Positions 37,013 through 47,222 of a stretch of DNA of 64,000 bases are shown here, piece by piece. Position numbers and translations under genes: made by a program. The DNA comes from Waterburya agarophytonicola KI4. GTDB taxonomy: Bacteria > Cyanobacteriota > Cyanobacteriia > Cyanobacteriales > Xenococcaceae. How positions within the stretch are numbered: position 1 is the stretch's first letter; the number at the start of each line of letters is the position of its first letter. Location of the stretch: contig NZ_JADWDC010000003.1 in NCBI RefSeq assembly GCF_020640915.1, positions 1 through 64,000 of the forward strand. The letters are read 5' to 3'. The notes below the pieces were generated by a model. That model did no database searches and was not told the origin of the DNA. It was given only the letters and a program-made list of their open reading frames with translations.

Positions 37013-37588
37013 ATGTTATCCCGACAACTTCTAAAAAAACTGACTCTGACAATATTTGCGACGGTTTCTACCTACGGCATAAGCAATATTGCATCTGCCC
37101 AATCTCCCTTTTTCTACTATCCTTCTGCTAGTTTCTTTAGCCCCACTGCTAGCTATTACCAATCAGAGGATCTTGGAGATTTGGCAACAATAATCCAGAG
37201 CGGCAGATTTACTACTTTTAACACCAACCTACAAACAGCCAAACTGTCAGAAATTCTGAGTAAGAAAGAAACGCTTACAGTTCTCGCCCCTACCGAAGAG
37301 GCTTTTGCTGCTTTGTCTCCCGAACTCCAGGAAAAACTATCTCAGCCAGAAATTCTCGATCGAGTCTTGAGATATCATATGATCGAAGGCATTATTAGCG
37401 ATAATGATATCAAGCGTCGTGAAGTAGCGACTTTGCTAGAACAAAATTCAGTCAAAATTGGCGGTGTTTCTGGAGATAATAATCAAATTACCGTCAAGCT
37501 TAACGATGCTACCGCCAGTGATCCTCTATTAGCTGATAATGGTGTTGTTATTCCTATTGATAAAGTATTGATTCCACCTAGTTTATAA
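37013..37588 (+). CDS. exported fasciclin-domain protein
   Basis: A 191 aa protein with a signal peptide (about residues 1-29, ending SNIASAQ) and one FAS1 domain. The family signatures H1 (FTTFNTNLQTAKL..LTVLAPTEEAFAAL) and H2 (VLRYHMIEGII) are clear, as is the final VIPIDKVLIPP. FAS1 proteins are secreted or surface adhesins. I begin at ATG 37013; a TTG nine bases upstream is possible. It is a single gene, followed by a hairpin. Substrate or ligand is unknown. Confidence 0.9.
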   Translation: MLSRQLLKKLTLTIFATVSTYGISNIASAQSPFFYYPSASFFSPTASYYQSEDLGDLATIIQSGRFTTFNTNLQTAKLSEILSKKETLTVLAPTEEAFAALSPELQEKLSQPEILDRVLRYHMIEGIISDNDIKRREVATLLEQNSVKIGGVSGDNNQITVKLNDATASDPLLADNGVVIPIDKVLIPPSL

Positions 37589-37608
37589 TTTTTCTTGCCA
37601 AAGCAACG

Positions 37609-37666
37609 ACTAAGGTACGACAAGCATTATGAATTGACTGTTACCTTAGTTGGGAAATATTTTTTA
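37609..37666 (+). terminator. possible intrinsic terminator after the fasciclin gene
   Basis: ACTAAGGTA and TACCTTAGT form a nine-base stem across a 24-base gap, followed by GGGAAATATTTTTT. The T run is ten bases from the stem, so it is weaker than the others in this window. Confidence 0.5.
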
Positions 37667-37688
37667 TGTAGAGTTGTATCCCAAAAGT

Positions 37689-38273
37689 TTAGTATCTCAA
37701 ATCTGGAGATAAATTAGCTCTAGATAAAGATTGTAATTCAGTTTCTTGAGATGCCCAGGTGCGGTAATCTTGAATTAGTTGGGTAGTCAATTTATTTTTA
37801 ATTCTACTCAAAACACTTTTGAGTAGCTTATTACCAGCCCGTTCTAAAAATATTTTGGGAGTAAACATCAAAGCAGCAGGTAATTCCACTCCTACTTCCA
37901 AATCAGATTGACCTTCTAAGGTAGTTTTTCCGTTAGATTCGCGGGGATAGAGAACCCCTTTGAGCTTGAGTGAGAAACGTTTGTTAATATAGTTGATTCC
38001 TTCAATTTGACAACTAACCGACTGCAAATATACACTGCCGTTAGAGCCAGACCAAACTTTGAGCAAGACAATCGGCTGAAAATGATATATTTCCATGAAA
38101 TTGATTGGTCGCATCTTCAACTCATAGAGATCGTCAGATACTTGTTTCATTAGTTGTGGATCGGCGATCGCATTAACTAATCTTTTAGGTTGACGCAAAT
38201 AGTGTTTTATTGGCGTTTCCTCATTGGTTATGGATATCCGAACTGATTCTGATGCGTTGAAACTAACGTACAT
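37689..38273 (-). CDS. DUF1997 family protein
   Basis: A 194 aa protein of the DUF1997 family, which occurs throughout cyanobacteria and plants. Recognisable are SITNEETPIKHYLRQPKRLVNAI near the N-terminus and the central MRPINFMEIYHFQPIVLLKVW. It has no signal peptide or transmembrane helix. The fold is thought to be lipid-binding-like (START-like), but the role is not established. It is divergent from pheA, with 123 bases between them. Confidence 0.85.
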   Translation of the reverse strand: MYVSFNASESVRISITNEETPIKHYLRQPKRLVNAIADPQLMKQVSDDLYELKMRPINFMEIYHFQPIVLLKVWSGSNGSVYLQSVSCQIEGINYINKRFSLKLKGVLYPRESNGKTTLEGQSDLEVGVELPAALMFTPKIFLERAGNKLLKSVLSRIKNKLTTQLIQDYRTWASQETELQSLSRANLSPDLRY

Positions 38274-38396
38274 AAGTAAAACTACTGAGGTTTTTTGTTA
38301 TTTATTGATTTTAGGTTACATTTCGTGACCTAGTTGCTCTTATGTTAAAAAATTAATAATTTTGCTAAAGTTCTTTATCTCAAAAATACAATTTTC

Positions 38397-39239
38397 ATGA
38401 ATCTTTCTCTTGCCTATCTAGGACCTACAGGAACTAATTCCGAAACTGCTGCGCTGGCTTACGCAGACTGGTTGAAACAGGAGCGACAGCAAACATCTAC
38501 TCTCTGCGCATATCCAAGTATGGCTTTAGTTTTGCAATCTGTCGCGAGAGGAAAAGTAGATCGAGCAGTAGTACCCATTGAAAATTCCATTGAAGGGACT
38601 GTCACTATTGTTTTAGACACCCTTTGGCAAGCAGATAACCTACAGGTGCATCAAGAATTAACCATTCCAATTTTTCACGGTTTATTATCTTACGCCTCTT
38701 CATTAAAAGAAATTCAAACAGTATATTCTCACCCCCAAGGTTTGGCTCAATGTCAAAAGTGGCTGGAAAACTTTTTACCCCAGGTGCAATTAATTCCTAC
38801 CAAATCTACTACCGAAGGAATCAAATTATTAAAAGAAGATTCCACTGCTGCTGCGGTATCATCTCCTAGAGCAGCCCAATTATATCAAGTACCATTATTG
38901 AAGGCAGACATTAAAGATAGTTCCGATAATTGTACCCGTTTTTGGATTGTAAGCTGCGATAAAAGCGAGAATGGTAGTTATCTATCTTTAGCTTTTAGTC
39001 TGCCTCAAAATGCTCCTGGAGCATTGATGAAAGCACTGGAAATTTTCGCTCGTAGAGAAATTAATCTGAGTAAAATTGAATCTCGTCCAAGTAAGCGTTC
39101 TTTGGGAGAATATGTATTTTTTATTGACCTGGAAGGCAACTCTCAAGCTCCTAAAATTAAAGAAGCGTTGGCAGAACTGTCGGCTTGCACCGAGGTACTC
39201 AAAATATTTGGTAACTACTCCAAATTAGATGTCAAATGA
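38397..39239 (+). CDS. pheA: prephenate dehydratase
   Basis: Converts prephenate to phenylpyruvate, the committed step to phenylalanine. The 280 aa product has the PDT domain (from LAYLGPTGTNSETAALAYAD; catalytic TRF in DNCTRFWIV, near residue 182) and a C-terminal ACT domain (from about 200: GALMKALEIFARREINLSKI, then ESRPSKRSLGEYVFFID), where phenylalanine acts as a feedback inhibitor through the ESRP motif. It is monofunctional, without chorismate mutase. Its stop is three bases from the end of the convergent Lon-domain gene. Confidence 0.95.
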   Translation: MNLSLAYLGPTGTNSETAALAYADWLKQERQQTSTLCAYPSMALVLQSVARGKVDRAVVPIENSIEGTVTIVLDTLWQADNLQVHQELTIPIFHGLLSYASSLKEIQTVYSHPQGLAQCQKWLENFLPQVQLIPTKSTTEGIKLLKEDSTAAAVSSPRAAQLYQVPLLKADIKDSSDNCTRFWIVSCDKSENGSYLSLAFSLPQNAPGALMKALEIFARREINLSKIESRPSKRSLGEYVFFIDLEGNSQAPKIKEALAELSACTEVLKIFGNYSKLDVK

Positions 39240-39242
39240 TTG

Positions 39243-39884
39243 TTAATCATCCAAAGCATCTTTAAGGGCAGTGCGTGCTGCTAAATGATTGCGTGTAGAA
39301 CTAAGGATGTCCTGTTCTCGCTGCAAACGCTCTAAAGTATTTTGCATTTCCAATAATGCCTGTTGCTCGGATGCAACACCATAAAGATTGCTAGCTACCC
39401 AATAGGATAACTCGGTAGGAGAATTAGGCAAATCATCAGGAAGTTCTATTTTTTGGCTGGTTAACTTGGCAGAAAGACGAACAACATCGCGCAATAATTC
39501 TTCTACTTCCGTTGCAATGGGGTTCAAATCTTCTGTAGCAGGTTTGTCTTCAATCCACTCCACCAATCCTACGCGATAGGGTTTTTCTCGTACATATTCA
39601 AGAAGACGAAATCTTTGCTTGCCAAAGGTTAGCATTTTCATGCGATCGTCGGGTAATCTCTGGAAATGCAAAATTTCGGCACAGCATCCATACTCCGCAA
39701 TTTCTCCCGTGCTAGGATCGATTGATAATACTCCAAAACGGCGATCGTTTTCTAGAATCGTATTCATCATGATTCTGTAGCGATATTCAAAAATATGGAG
39801 TGGTAATGGACGGCTGGGAAATAAAACTACTTCAGGAAGGGGAAATAACGGTAGTTCTCTAACTGCGATTGAAGAAGATGCCAT
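39243..39884 (-). CDS. Lon N-terminal domain protein
   Basis: A 213 aa protein that corresponds only to the N-terminal substrate-binding domain of Lon protease (LPLFPLPEVVLFPSRPLPLHIFEYRYR, then FGVLSIDP and GCCAEILHFQRLPDDRMKML), with no ATPase or protease part. Stand-alone forms are widespread in cyanobacteria, function unknown; substrate binding or adaptor activity is a reasonable inference. The C-terminal third is helical, with a possible coiled coil (LLEMQNTLERLQREQDIL). It is convergent with pheA. Confidence 0.9.
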   Translation of the reverse strand: MASSSIAVRELPLFPLPEVVLFPSRPLPLHIFEYRYRIMMNTILENDRRFGVLSIDPSTGEIAEYGCCAEILHFQRLPDDRMKMLTFGKQRFRLLEYVREKPYRVGLVEWIEDKPATEDLNPIATEVEELLRDVVRLSAKLTSQKIELPDDLPNSPTELSYWVASNLYGVASEQQALLEMQNTLERLQREQDILSSTRNHLAARTALKDALDD

Positions 39885-39999
39885 CTAAACTTTTTTAGCT
39901 ATATTTGGTACTATTGCTTACTTATTTACTTTAGCGGATTTCTTTAAGGAACGTATATACCTGTGAATTGTTGGATCTTAAGATATTTATTAATAAAAA

Positions 40000-40036
40000 A
40001 ATTTTGCCCTCCAGAAGCAGTTCACAGGGCAAAAAA
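40000..40036 (-). terminator. intrinsic terminator of the str operon (after rpsJ)
   Basis: TTTTGCCCT and AGGGCAAAA pair in a nine-base stem around a 15-base loop; on the minus strand a run of seven T follows. It lies about 25 bases after the rpsJ stop and closes the rpsL-rpsG-fusA-tuf-rpsJ unit. Confidence 0.9.
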
Positions 40037-40059
40037 AAATTATTATATTAACTCAAACA

Positions 40060-40377
40060 TTAAAGTTTAACTTCAATATCAACACCAGCAGGTAAATCCA
40101 ACTTCATTAAAGCGTCGATGGTTTTGGAAGAAGGTTTATAAATATCAATAATGCGACGGTGAGTACGGGTTTCAAAATGTTCGCGAGAGTCTTTGTCTAC
40201 GTGGGGCGATCGCAAAACACAATAAATTTTTCGTTTTGTGGGTAGGGGAATAGGCCCAACGGCAGAAGCATTAGTTCTATTTGCTGTGTCTACAATTTTT
40301 TCACAAGAGGTATCGAGCAAGCGTTGATCGAAAGCTTTGAGGCGAATGCGTATTTTCTGTTGTTGAATCGTTGCCAT
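40060..40377 (-). CDS. rpsJ: 30S ribosomal protein S10
   Basis: S10 is a head protein of the small subunit and also serves in NusB-NusE antitermination. The 105 aa product has the expected [13 protein letters not shown] start region, [30 protein letters not shown] and the C-terminal [11 protein letters not shown]. As in other cyanobacteria, rpsJ is placed downstream of tuf at the end of the str operon rather than at the head of the S10 operon. A terminator follows. Confidence 0.98.
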   Translation of the reverse strand: MATIQQQKIRIRLKAFDQRLLDTSCEKIVDTANRTNASAVGPIPLPTKRKIYCVLRSPHVDKDSREHFETRTHRRIIDIYKPSSKTIDALMKLDLPAGVDIEVKL

Positions 40378-40564
40378 GTTGTTTAATTGTCGAGGTACGG
40401 ATGGTTAACTAAATATAAGTTGAGAGCGATAATTAACTCAATAGCTAATATCTTTATTCTCTCACAATAATTACGGAAGAAGACAATGTCAGCCAAATTA
40501 TGGAACTAACAAAGTCTACTTCCGCATATCTTTAGAATGTTCGTTATTTTGGTTGTCCTGCGGA

Positions 40565-41794
40565 CTACTTGATAATCTTAGAGACTACACCAGCACCAAT
40601 AGTACGACCACCTTCGCGAATTGCAAAGCGCATTCCTTGCTCGATCGCAATGGGGTTGATTAGTTCTACATTCATTTTAATGCGATCGCCAGGCATTACC
40701 ATTTCTACTGCGCTGCCATCATCAGCAGTGTAGTCAGTGATAGTACCAGTCACGTCAGTTGTACGAACGTAAAACTGAGGACGGTAGTTTTTGAAGAAAG
40801 GAGTATGACGACCGCCTTCTTCTTTAGTTAGAACGTAAACCTCTCCCTCAAATTCAGTATGAGGAGTGATCGAACCAGGTTTAGCTAAAACCATACCCCG
40901 TTCGATATCTTCTTTAGCAATACCACGAAGTAATACGCCGACGTTATCTCCAGCCATACCTTGATCCAAAGTTTTTTGGAACATTTCCACTCCAGTAACA
41001 GCTGCAGTACGAGTATCTCTGATGCCTACAATCGCGATAGTTTCGCCTACTTTAACCACACCGCGTTCGATACGACCAGTTGCAACAGTACCACGACCAG
41101 TGATGGAAAAGACATCTTCTACTGCCATCAAGAAAGGCTTGTCCACTTCGCGTTCAGGAGTAGGAATATAAGTATCAACTTGTTCCATTAGGGCATGAAT
41201 TTTATCAACCCAAGGATCGTCACCTTTTTGGGTAGCAGGATTAGCTGCTAGAGCTTCTACTGCTTTTAGGGCAGAACCAGAAACGATAGGAATATCGTCA
41301 CCAGGGAAATCGTACTCGCTTAACAGTTCGCGAATTTCCAATTCAACCAACTCAAGTAACTCTTCATCATCTACTTGGTCTTCTTTGTTCATGAAGACTA
41401 CTAGACTAGGAACACCAACTTGTTTAGCCAAGAGGATATGTTCGCGAGTTTGAGGCATGGGACCGTCAGCAGCAGATACTACCAAAATACCGCCGTCCAT
41501 TTGAGCAGCACCAGTAATCATGTTTTTGACATAATCAGCGTGTCCAGGACAGTCTACGTGAGCGTAGTGACGGTTTTCAGTTTCATATTCTACGTGAGCA
41601 GTGTTGATAGTGATCCCACGTGCTTTCTCTTCAGGAGCAGCATCAATATCTTCGTAGTTTCTGGCTTTAGCACCACCCATAGCAGCCAAGGCTAGGGTGA
41701 TTGCTGCGGTTAAAGTAGTTTTACCGTGGTCTACATGACCTACAGTACCGATGTTAGCGTGTTCTTTATTCCGTTCAAACTTTGCGCGTGCCAT
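40565..41794 (-). CDS. tuf: elongation factor Tu
   Basis: EF-Tu delivers aminoacyl-tRNA to the ribosome in a GTP-dependent way. The 409 aa product has G1 [10 protein letters not shown] (residues 19-28), G2 [11 protein letters not shown]3 [10 protein letters not shown]4 FMNKEDQVD and G5 GSALKA, then the two beta-barrel domains. The length matches the cyanobacterial and plastid forms, which have an insertion relative to the 394 aa E. coli protein. The start is ATG in GCCATTAA on the plus strand; it follows fusA by 20 bases. It is the only tuf in this window. Confidence 0.98.
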   Translation of the reverse strand: MARAKFERNKEHANIGTVGHVDHGKTTLTAAITLALAAMGGAKARNYEDIDAAPEEKARGITINTAHVEYETENRHYAHVDCPGHADYVKNMITGAAQMDGGILVVSAADGPMPQTREHILLAKQVGVPSLVVFMNKEDQVDDEELLELVELEIRELLSEYDFPGDDIPIVSGSALKAVEALAANPATQKGDDPWVDKIHALMEQVDTYIPTPEREVDKPFLMAVEDVFSITGRGTVATGRIERGVVKVGETIAIVGIRDTRTAAVTGVEMFQKTLDQGMAGDNVGVLLRGIAKEDIERGMVLAKPGSITPHTEFEGEVYVLTKEEGGRHTPFFKNYRPQFYVRTTDVTGTITDYTADDGSAVEMVMPGDRIKMNVELINPIAIEQGMRFAIREGGRTIGAGVVSKIIK

Positions 41795-41814
41795 TAATTA
41801 ATTAATTCCTTTAT

Positions 41815-43896
41815 TTAAATTAGTGTGATCCCTTTATTTTTAGCGATGATTGCCTCTGCTTCAGTGCGAGGAACATCGCTATATTCGCTGAACTCCATAG
41901 AAAATATACCGCGTCCTTGGGTCTTAGAACGGATATCAGTAGCATAGCCAAACATTTTTGCCAAAGGAACTTGAGCGTCTATTTTTGCTATGCCAGCATC
42001 GGAGTTCATTCCTTCTATATTGCCTCGACGAGAGTTCAAGTCTCCGATCACATCTCCTAAGAAATCTTCAGGAACTTCGACTTCAACTTTCATCATCGGT
42101 TCTAGAACCACAGGAGAAGCTGCGTTTACAGCCTCTCTAATTGCCATAGAACCTGCAATTTTGAAAGCCATTTCATTGGAGTCTACATCGTGGTACGAAC
42201 CATCAACTAAAGTAACCTTGATATCTATCAAAGGATATCCTGACAAGATACCAGATTCGCAGGTTTGTTTCACCCCCTGTTCTACAGGAGGAATAAATTC
42301 TTTGGGGATCGTGCCACCAACAATTTTAGAAACAAACTCAAATCCCGAGCCAGGTTCGGCGGGTTCGACTTCTAATACGGCATGACCGTATTGACCTTTT
42401 CCGCCACTTTGTTTGATGTATTTTCCCTCGCCTTTGCCACTTTTGCGAATTGTTTCGCGATAGGCTACTTGAGGTTTACCCACCGTAGCTTCGACATTAA
42501 ACTCCCTAAGCATCCTATCGACTAGGATTTCTAGATGGAGTTCTCCCATTCCTGCAATTACAGTCTGATTCGTTTCGGGATTAGTACTAACCTTAAACGT
42601 AGGATCTTCATCACTAAGTGCCTCTAGTGCCTTTGATAGCTTTTCTACATCACTTTTTGTTTGAGGCTCAACCGCGACAGAAATTACAGGTTCTGGAACG
42701 TATAAAGATTCCAGAATAATGGGGTTCTTGTCATCACAAAGAGTATCTCCTGTAGAGGCTACCTTAAGACCGACTATTGCTCCCAAGTCTCCTGCTCTTA
42801 GTTCGTCAACTTCAATGCGATCGTTAGACTTTAAGACTACTAAGCGAGATATTCGTTCTTTCTTTTGCTTGGTGGAATTATAAACATAACTTCCTTTTGC
42901 TAAGACTCCTGAATAGACTCGAACAAAAGTTAAGCGACCAAATTTATCCGTGGCAATTTTAAATGCCAAGGCTGAGAATGGCTCTTCATCACTAGAATGT
43001 CTAACTGCTTCTTCTCCATTAGGCAATTGTCCAGTAATGGCTGGCACTTCTGTTGGTGCAGGTAAATAATCTACCACTCCGTCCAGCAAGACTTGAACTC
43101 CTTTATTTTTGAATGCAGAACCGCACAACATGGGCATAATGGAACCATTAATTGTGCCCTGCCGAATTGCAGCCTTAATTTCTGCTTCTTCAAACTCCTC
43201 TTCCATCATAAATTTTTCGAGGAGTGCTTCGTCAGTTTCAGCTACAGATTCAATTAATTTAGTTCTGTATTCTTGAGCCTTGGACAAAAGTTCGCTAGGA
43301 ATATCCGTTTCTTCTATATTTTTTCCTAAATCATCTTTATAGATAACGGCTTTCATTCTGACAAGATCGACAATTCCCTCAAATTCGCCTTCGTTACCGA
43401 TAGGAATTTGAATGGGTACTGCATTTGCTTGGAGACGCTCCCTAATCTGCTCGTAGACCTTAAAAAAGTTAGCTCCTGTACGATCCATTTTGTTGACAAA
43501 GGCAATTCTAGGTACATTGTATCTATTTGCCTGTCTCCAAACGGTTTCAGACTGAGGTTGCACACCACCAACGGAACAAAACACAGCAATGACTCCATCC
43601 AGAACGCGCATCGAGCGTTCTACCTCAATAGTGAAATCTACGTGACCAGGAGTGTCAATGATATTAACTTTGTGATCTTTCCAGCTAGTGCTGATCGCAG
43701 CAGCAGTGATGGTAATTCCTCTCTCTTGCTCTTGCTGCATCCAATCCATAGTAGCTGCGCCATCATGAACTTCGCCCATTTTATAGGCAATGCCAGTATA
43801 GAAAAGAATGCGTTCGGTTGTTGTTGTTTTGCCCGCGTCTATATGAGCAGCGATACCGATATTTCGTACTCGCTCAAGCGGGATGGTACGTGCCAC
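41815..43896 (-). CDS. fusA: elongation factor G
   Basis: EF-G drives translocation and, with RRF, ribosome recycling. The 693 aa product has G1 [19 protein letters not shown] (residues 17-35), G3 [19 protein letters not shown] and the five-domain layout up to the C-terminal [18 protein letters not shown]. The start codon is GTG, preceded by AAGGAGGT five bases away. It is in the str operon, 259 bases after rpsG and 20 before tuf. Paralogous EF-Gs exist in many cyanobacteria, but position identifies this as the main copy. Confidence 0.98.
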   Translation of the reverse strand: MARTIPLERVRNIGIAAHIDAGKTTTTERILFYTGIAYKMGEVHDGAATMDWMQQEQERGITITAAAISTSWKDHKVNIIDTPGHVDFTIEVERSMRVLDGVIAVFCSVGGVQPQSETVWRQANRYNVPRIAFVNKMDRTGANFFKVYEQIRERLQANAVPIQIPIGNEGEFEGIVDLVRMKAVIYKDDLGKNIEETDIPSELLSKAQEYRTKLIESVAETDEALLEKFMMEEEFEEAEIKAAIRQGTINGSIMPMLCGSAFKNKGVQVLLDGVVDYLPAPTEVPAITGQLPNGEEAVRHSSDEEPFSALAFKIATDKFGRLTFVRVYSGVLAKGSYVYNSTKQKKERISRLVVLKSNDRIEVDELRAGDLGAIVGLKVASTGDTLCDDKNPIILESLYVPEPVISVAVEPQTKSDVEKLSKALEALSDEDPTFKVSTNPETNQTVIAGMGELHLEILVDRMLREFNVEATVGKPQVAYRETIRKSGKGEGKYIKQSGGKGQYGHAVLEVEPAEPGSGFEFVSKIVGGTIPKEFIPPVEQGVKQTCESGILSGYPLIDIKVTLVDGSYHDVDSNEMAFKIAGSMAIREAVNAASPVVLEPMMKVEVEVPEDFLGDVIGDLNSRRGNIEGMNSDAGIAKIDAQVPLAKMFGYATDIRSKTQGRGIFSMEFSEYSDVPRTEAEAIIAKNKGITLI

Positions 43897-44155
43897 AAAT
43901 ACCTCCTTGCATTTTGCAGGATGAAATTGCTAAATGTTTACTTTTTTAACACCGTTTATAATTCTATACTTTTATTTAATTTAAAGTATTTTGAGTACAA
44001 ACACGGCTTTTTATGATAACTATAAATCTATAAAGAGACATAAAATTGCTTCGTTCGAAAAAAAGGATTAATTTAATTCTCTCAATAGTCTTAGTGTCTA
44101 TTTGGAGTTGACTCTCTTAGTTCTTTCTGAAGCAATTTAGACGCTTGACTATTTT

Positions 44156-44626
44156 TTAGTAGCGATAATGAGCAAAAGCTTTGTTAGCTTCTGCCATCCT
44201 GTGAGTTTCCTCTCTTTTCTTCATTGCCCCGCCAGTTTCATTAGCCGCATCCATGATTTCACTAGCTAACTTTCCTGACATAGTACGACCGCCTCTAGAA
44301 CGAGCGAATTGAATCAACCAACGTAGAGCTAAAGTTGTACCTCTACCCTGTCTGACTTCCATCGGAACTTGGTATGTTGCTCCACCTACTCGGCGTGCCT
44401 TAACTTCCACTAAAGGAGTTAGATTTTTAATTGCTTGTTCAAATACTTCAATTGGCTCGTTACCTGTTCTTTCGCCAATTATAGTCATTGCATCGTAGAT
44501 GATACGAGAAGCCAGGGACTGCTTTCCACTACGCATGATTCTTCTAATAGTCATGCTAAGTAGACGACTATTATAGACTGGATCTGGAGGAACGGGACGT
44601 TTTTTCTTGGTTGAACGACGAGACAT
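44156..44626 (-). CDS. rpsG: 30S ribosomal protein S7
   Basis: S7 nucleates assembly of the 30S head and contacts mRNA and E-site tRNA. The 156 aa product starts [20 protein letters not shown] and has the conserved [19 protein letters not shown] region, the [16 protein letters not shown] segment and the end [12 protein letters not shown]. The length is right. It follows rpsL after 325 bases and precedes fusA after 259 bases, larger gaps than in most str operons, which may allow an extra promoter. In E. coli, S7 represses its own operon; no binding site is evident here. Confidence 0.98.
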   Translation of the reverse strand: MSRRSTKKKRPVPPDPVYNSRLLSMTIRRIMRSGKQSLASRIIYDAMTIIGERTGNEPIEVFEQAIKNLTPLVEVKARRVGGATYQVPMEVRQGRGTTLALRWLIQFARSRGGRTMSGKLASEIMDAANETGGAMKKREETHRMAEANKAFAHYRY

Positions 44627-44951
44627 TGGATTATTACTTTACTTTTTTAAGGAATATGAAACTTTTGACTTAAACGCTCTCAAGTTTGACTGAGTTTCCA
44701 CGAATAAGTTTTAACAAACCATGGTTTGCTATTGATTGATAGTGCAGAAACTAAAACTTATTAAATACAATAGTCAAGATCTGCTCGTCAGTAATACATC
44801 AAGGTATTACTAAAAAAGTATTTTGAAAAGACTTGGAAGTAATTTTTTATCAAAGGAACTATTCTCTTCTACTATGGCAACTCTTTAGAATCAGAATAGA
44901 TTTCAGCCGTTAATTTTCTAATGATAAAAGTACAACACAAGATTAGAACGA
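44627..44951 (-). other. rpsL-rpsG intergenic region
   Basis: This 325-base gap has no gene. It holds a perfect 14-base palindrome CAAACCATGGTTTG (44715-44728) and several AT-rich stretches. A promoter for rpsG-fusA-tuf-rpsJ is possible, but I cannot identify a convincing one; the bases are not otherwise explained. Confidence 0.5.
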
Positions 44952-45323
44952 TTATTTAGGACGTTTGGTACCGTATTTAGATCGGCTTTGCGCTCTATCT
45001 TTGACCCCAGTTGTGTCCAAAGTACCACGAACTATGTGATATCTAACTCCAGGGAGATCTTTAACTCTTCCTCCGCGAATCAGAACCACTGAGTGTTCTT
45101 GTAGGTTGTGTCCAATCCCTGGTATATAAGCGGTAACTTCAAAACCAGAAGTTAAACGTACCCTTGCTACTTTTCTGAGGGCGGAATTAGGTTTTTTGGG
45201 AGTGGTAGTATATACCCTAGTACAAACGCCACGACGTTGGGGGCATTCTTTTAGAGCAGGAGATTTGGTTTTCTTGTTAGATTTGGATCTTTCGCTACGA
45301 ATGAGTTGCTGAATAGTGGGCAT
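44952..45323 (-). CDS. rpsL: 30S ribosomal protein S12
   Basis: S12 is in the decoding centre and controls translational accuracy; streptomycin-resistance changes map here. The 123 aa product has the invariant [20 protein letters not shown] segment with Lys at the classical streptomycin position (KKPNS) and [13 protein letters not shown] with the second one. It is the first gene of the str operon, and a near-consensus promoter lies upstream. The sequence looks wild-type for streptomycin sensitivity. Confidence 0.98.
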   Translation of the reverse strand: MPTIQQLIRSERSKSNKKTKSPALKECPQRRGVCTRVYTTTPKKPNSALRKVARVRLTSGFEVTAYIPGIGHNLQEHSVVLIRGGRVKDLPGVRYHIVRGTLDTTGVKDRAQSRSKYGTKRPK

Positions 45324-45402
45324 AGGTAATGGCTTGTGTGGTTTTAAATCCTCTTCATCTATTAGTTTTTAAACAGGCTAACAGAATAGCAGACAAATTT
45401 CG

Positions 45403-45432
45403 ATTGTATGCTATTTTGCTATTATATGTCAA
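45403..45432 (-). promoter_or_regulatory. str operon promoter
   Basis: On the minus strand a consensus -35 box TTGACA (45427-45432) is followed by an 18-base spacer and the -10 box TACAAT (45403-45408), placing the start of transcription near 45396. It is 80-110 bases upstream of rpsL. This is the strongest sigma-70 type promoter I can read in the window. Confidence 0.7.
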
Positions 45433-45468
45433 TTTTTAGTAAAAAAGACTACAGATTACCCAGGCTGT

Positions 45469-45843
45469 TTATTTGTTGCCGATCGCCTTGGTGTCAATTG
45501 CTTTTAGGCTGGAAAAAGATATTCCGCAACCACAAACGTCTTTGACCAGGGGATTATGAAATCTGAATCCACCTCCCATTAAATCTTCTGCGTAGTCTAT
45601 CGTTAAATTTTCTAGATATTCCCGACCATCGCGATCGACAATTATATTGATACCATCGATCTCTAATAAGCGATCGCTCGAAGAAGGAAGATTATCTAGA
45701 TCGCCATCTTGTAAGTGCAATTTATAAAATAAGCCAGAACATCCTCCAAAATTAATGCTTAACTTCAGAAGAAAGTCTGACTGTTGTTGATTGCGCTGGA
45801 TGCGTCTAATTTCTTGGGCTGCTGAAGAACTTATCTGTAACAC
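45469..45843 (-). CDS. A-type iron-sulfur carrier (IscA/SufA/HesB family)
   Basis: These proteins carry Fe-S clusters or iron to target proteins. The 124 aa product keeps the three ligand cysteines, one in FGGCSGLFY (about residue 35) and two in VCGCGISF (about 104 and 106), and the family core from ISSSAAQEIRRI. The start codon is GTG. The insertion DNLPSSSDRLLEIDGINI in the middle is a bit longer than in SufA. It is divergent from nothing nearby and lies upstream of the str operon on the same strand. Which of the several cyanobacterial A-type paralogues it is cannot be decided. Confidence 0.85.
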   Translation of the reverse strand: MLQISSSAAQEIRRIQRNQQQSDFLLKLSINFGGCSGLFYKLHLQDGDLDNLPSSSDRLLEIDGINIIVDRDGREYLENLTIDYAEDLMGGGFRFHNPLVKDVCGCGISFSSLKAIDTKAIGNK

Positions 45844-45936
45844 GAATGAACCTGTTGCTTTGTCTACGTTAAAATATGCTACAGCAAAAAAATCGAACTT
45901 AAAAAATTAAATATGAAAACAGTAATCCTCCCCTGA

Positions 45937-46389
45937 TTATTTGCGGGCATAATCATCGCTAAAACGGATGATATCGTCTTCTCCTAAGTATTGACCGTTT
46001 TGCACTTCAATCAAAACTAATTTGATGACTCCAGGATTTTCTAGACGGTGAGTAGTACACTGAGGAACATAGGTAGATTGATTGCTACTTAAAATCATTT
46101 CTCGTTCGCCACAGTTAACTTTAGCAGTACCAGAAACTACAATCCAGTGTTCGCTTCTATGGTGATGCATTTGTAAACTAAGGCGATGACCGGGATTTAC
46201 TTCGATACGTTTAATTTTATATCCCGTACCTTCTTCTAAAGTAGTAAACGAACCCCAGGGACGAATTTCCGTAGGAGCAGCCTTTTTGCCAGCAATCTCC
46301 ATACCATCAGTTTCCTGCTCGGTTGAAGAAAAAGATTTGGGTTCCAATTTTTTGTTAGTGCTGAACTTGGTTTTTGTAGACTGAGACAT
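45937..46389 (-). CDS. cupin, mannose-6-phosphate isomerase type II C-terminal-like
   Basis: A 150 aa single-cupin protein. The core reads IRPWGSFTTLEEGTGYKIKR, VNPGHRLSLQMHHHRSEHW and VNCGEREMILSSNQSTYVP, and matches the isomerase half of bifunctional type II phosphomannose isomerases, with three metal-type histidines (MHHHRSEHW) and the second His in CTTHRLENP. It would interconvert mannose-6-phosphate and fructose-6-phosphate, feeding GDP-mannose. The first 35 residues are a Ser/Thr/Glu-rich extension without homology I know. It lies upstream of the divergent glsF, with about 830 bases between. Confidence 0.85.
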   Translation of the reverse strand: MSQSTKTKFSTNKKLEPKSFSSTEQETDGMEIAGKKAAPTEIRPWGSFTTLEEGTGYKIKRIEVNPGHRLSLQMHHHRSEHWIVVSGTAKVNCGEREMILSSNQSTYVPQCTTHRLENPGVIKLVLIEVQNGQYLGEDDIIRFSDDYARK

Positions 46390-47222
46390 AATTGCTAGTT
46401 ATTGATGGGTAAATAGTGTATGAACTTAATTTACATTATGGAGATAAATTGACCTTTATCTGGTAATGGTTCAAATCAATCTATCCAAAAGATAGCAAAC
46501 AATTGTAGAAAACTTAAACATACTACCCCTATAGATTGCTACATTTATACAGAATCTTCACAAAATTGAATTGGAATAGTGAAAATATTCAACAGTCTGT
46601 AACTCCCGACCAAATTATTGTTGACCAAAACTGTAGTCAATCTAGCTTTTTGTTAGAGTCGGTTCGATTACAATAAAGTGTTAATTAATCATCTATGAAG
46701 AAGATGAGAAAAGCGGTGTATCAGCACCATGATTTAGATGTGCTTTAAAACTTAGAGCATTTTTCTAGCTCTCAACATATGGCATTGATAGTCTTAATGA
46801 TTTTTCATTGGGAGATCGTTTTTATTATTGAAGACGGGTGAGGGGCTAATCAAAGAAGCTAATACTGAGATCTATCACTTTAAGGGAAGCGAGCAAAGCA
46901 TAAAAGTATATTTGACATCTTTTGTATTTAGCCCGAACAAAAAAGATTAGGTAACAAAAGAATTATTTGTCATTTGATTGCTAAAATATCCGTACTCGAA
47001 ATGCTTACGGTCAGTTTAACTGTTTTATTTTTTACTTAGCCATGATTCAGCAAAATTATACAATCTGATACCAACAAAATATGATGTTCCTTCAATGGTA
47101 TTTTAAGAAAATTAATTTACGCCATATACTTTGTAATCGGTACTTATATTTTTCGCTCTAAAACAAACTGGGGATAGCAATAAACAGTTGGAATCTTATC
47201 TAGAAAAAATTACTACATTTGT
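46390..47222. other. long intergenic region between the cupin gene and glsF
   Basis: An 833-base region without a supported ORF; the largest start-stop runs are under 20 codons. I see TTGAC-N10-GTCAA (near 46620) as a weak inverted repeat, and AT-rich stretches with possible -10 hexamers. The usual NtcA box (GTA-N8-TAC) expected for a nitrogen gene was not seen in the stretch next to glsF. A non-coding RNA is possible but nothing shows it. Confidence 0.45.

Noticed and set aside
41990-42385. 131-codon ORF antisense to fusA
   Set aside because: Overlaps a strongly conserved gene on the other strand; composition is a reverse-frame artefact.
43408-44016. 202-codon ORF antisense to fusA
   Set aside because: It is a shadow of the conserved fusA reading frame and its upstream region; no coding features.
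46695-46748. 17-codon ORF starting MKKMRKAVYQHHD upstream of glsF
   Set aside because: Too short and without a ribosome site or conserved partner to be called a gene.
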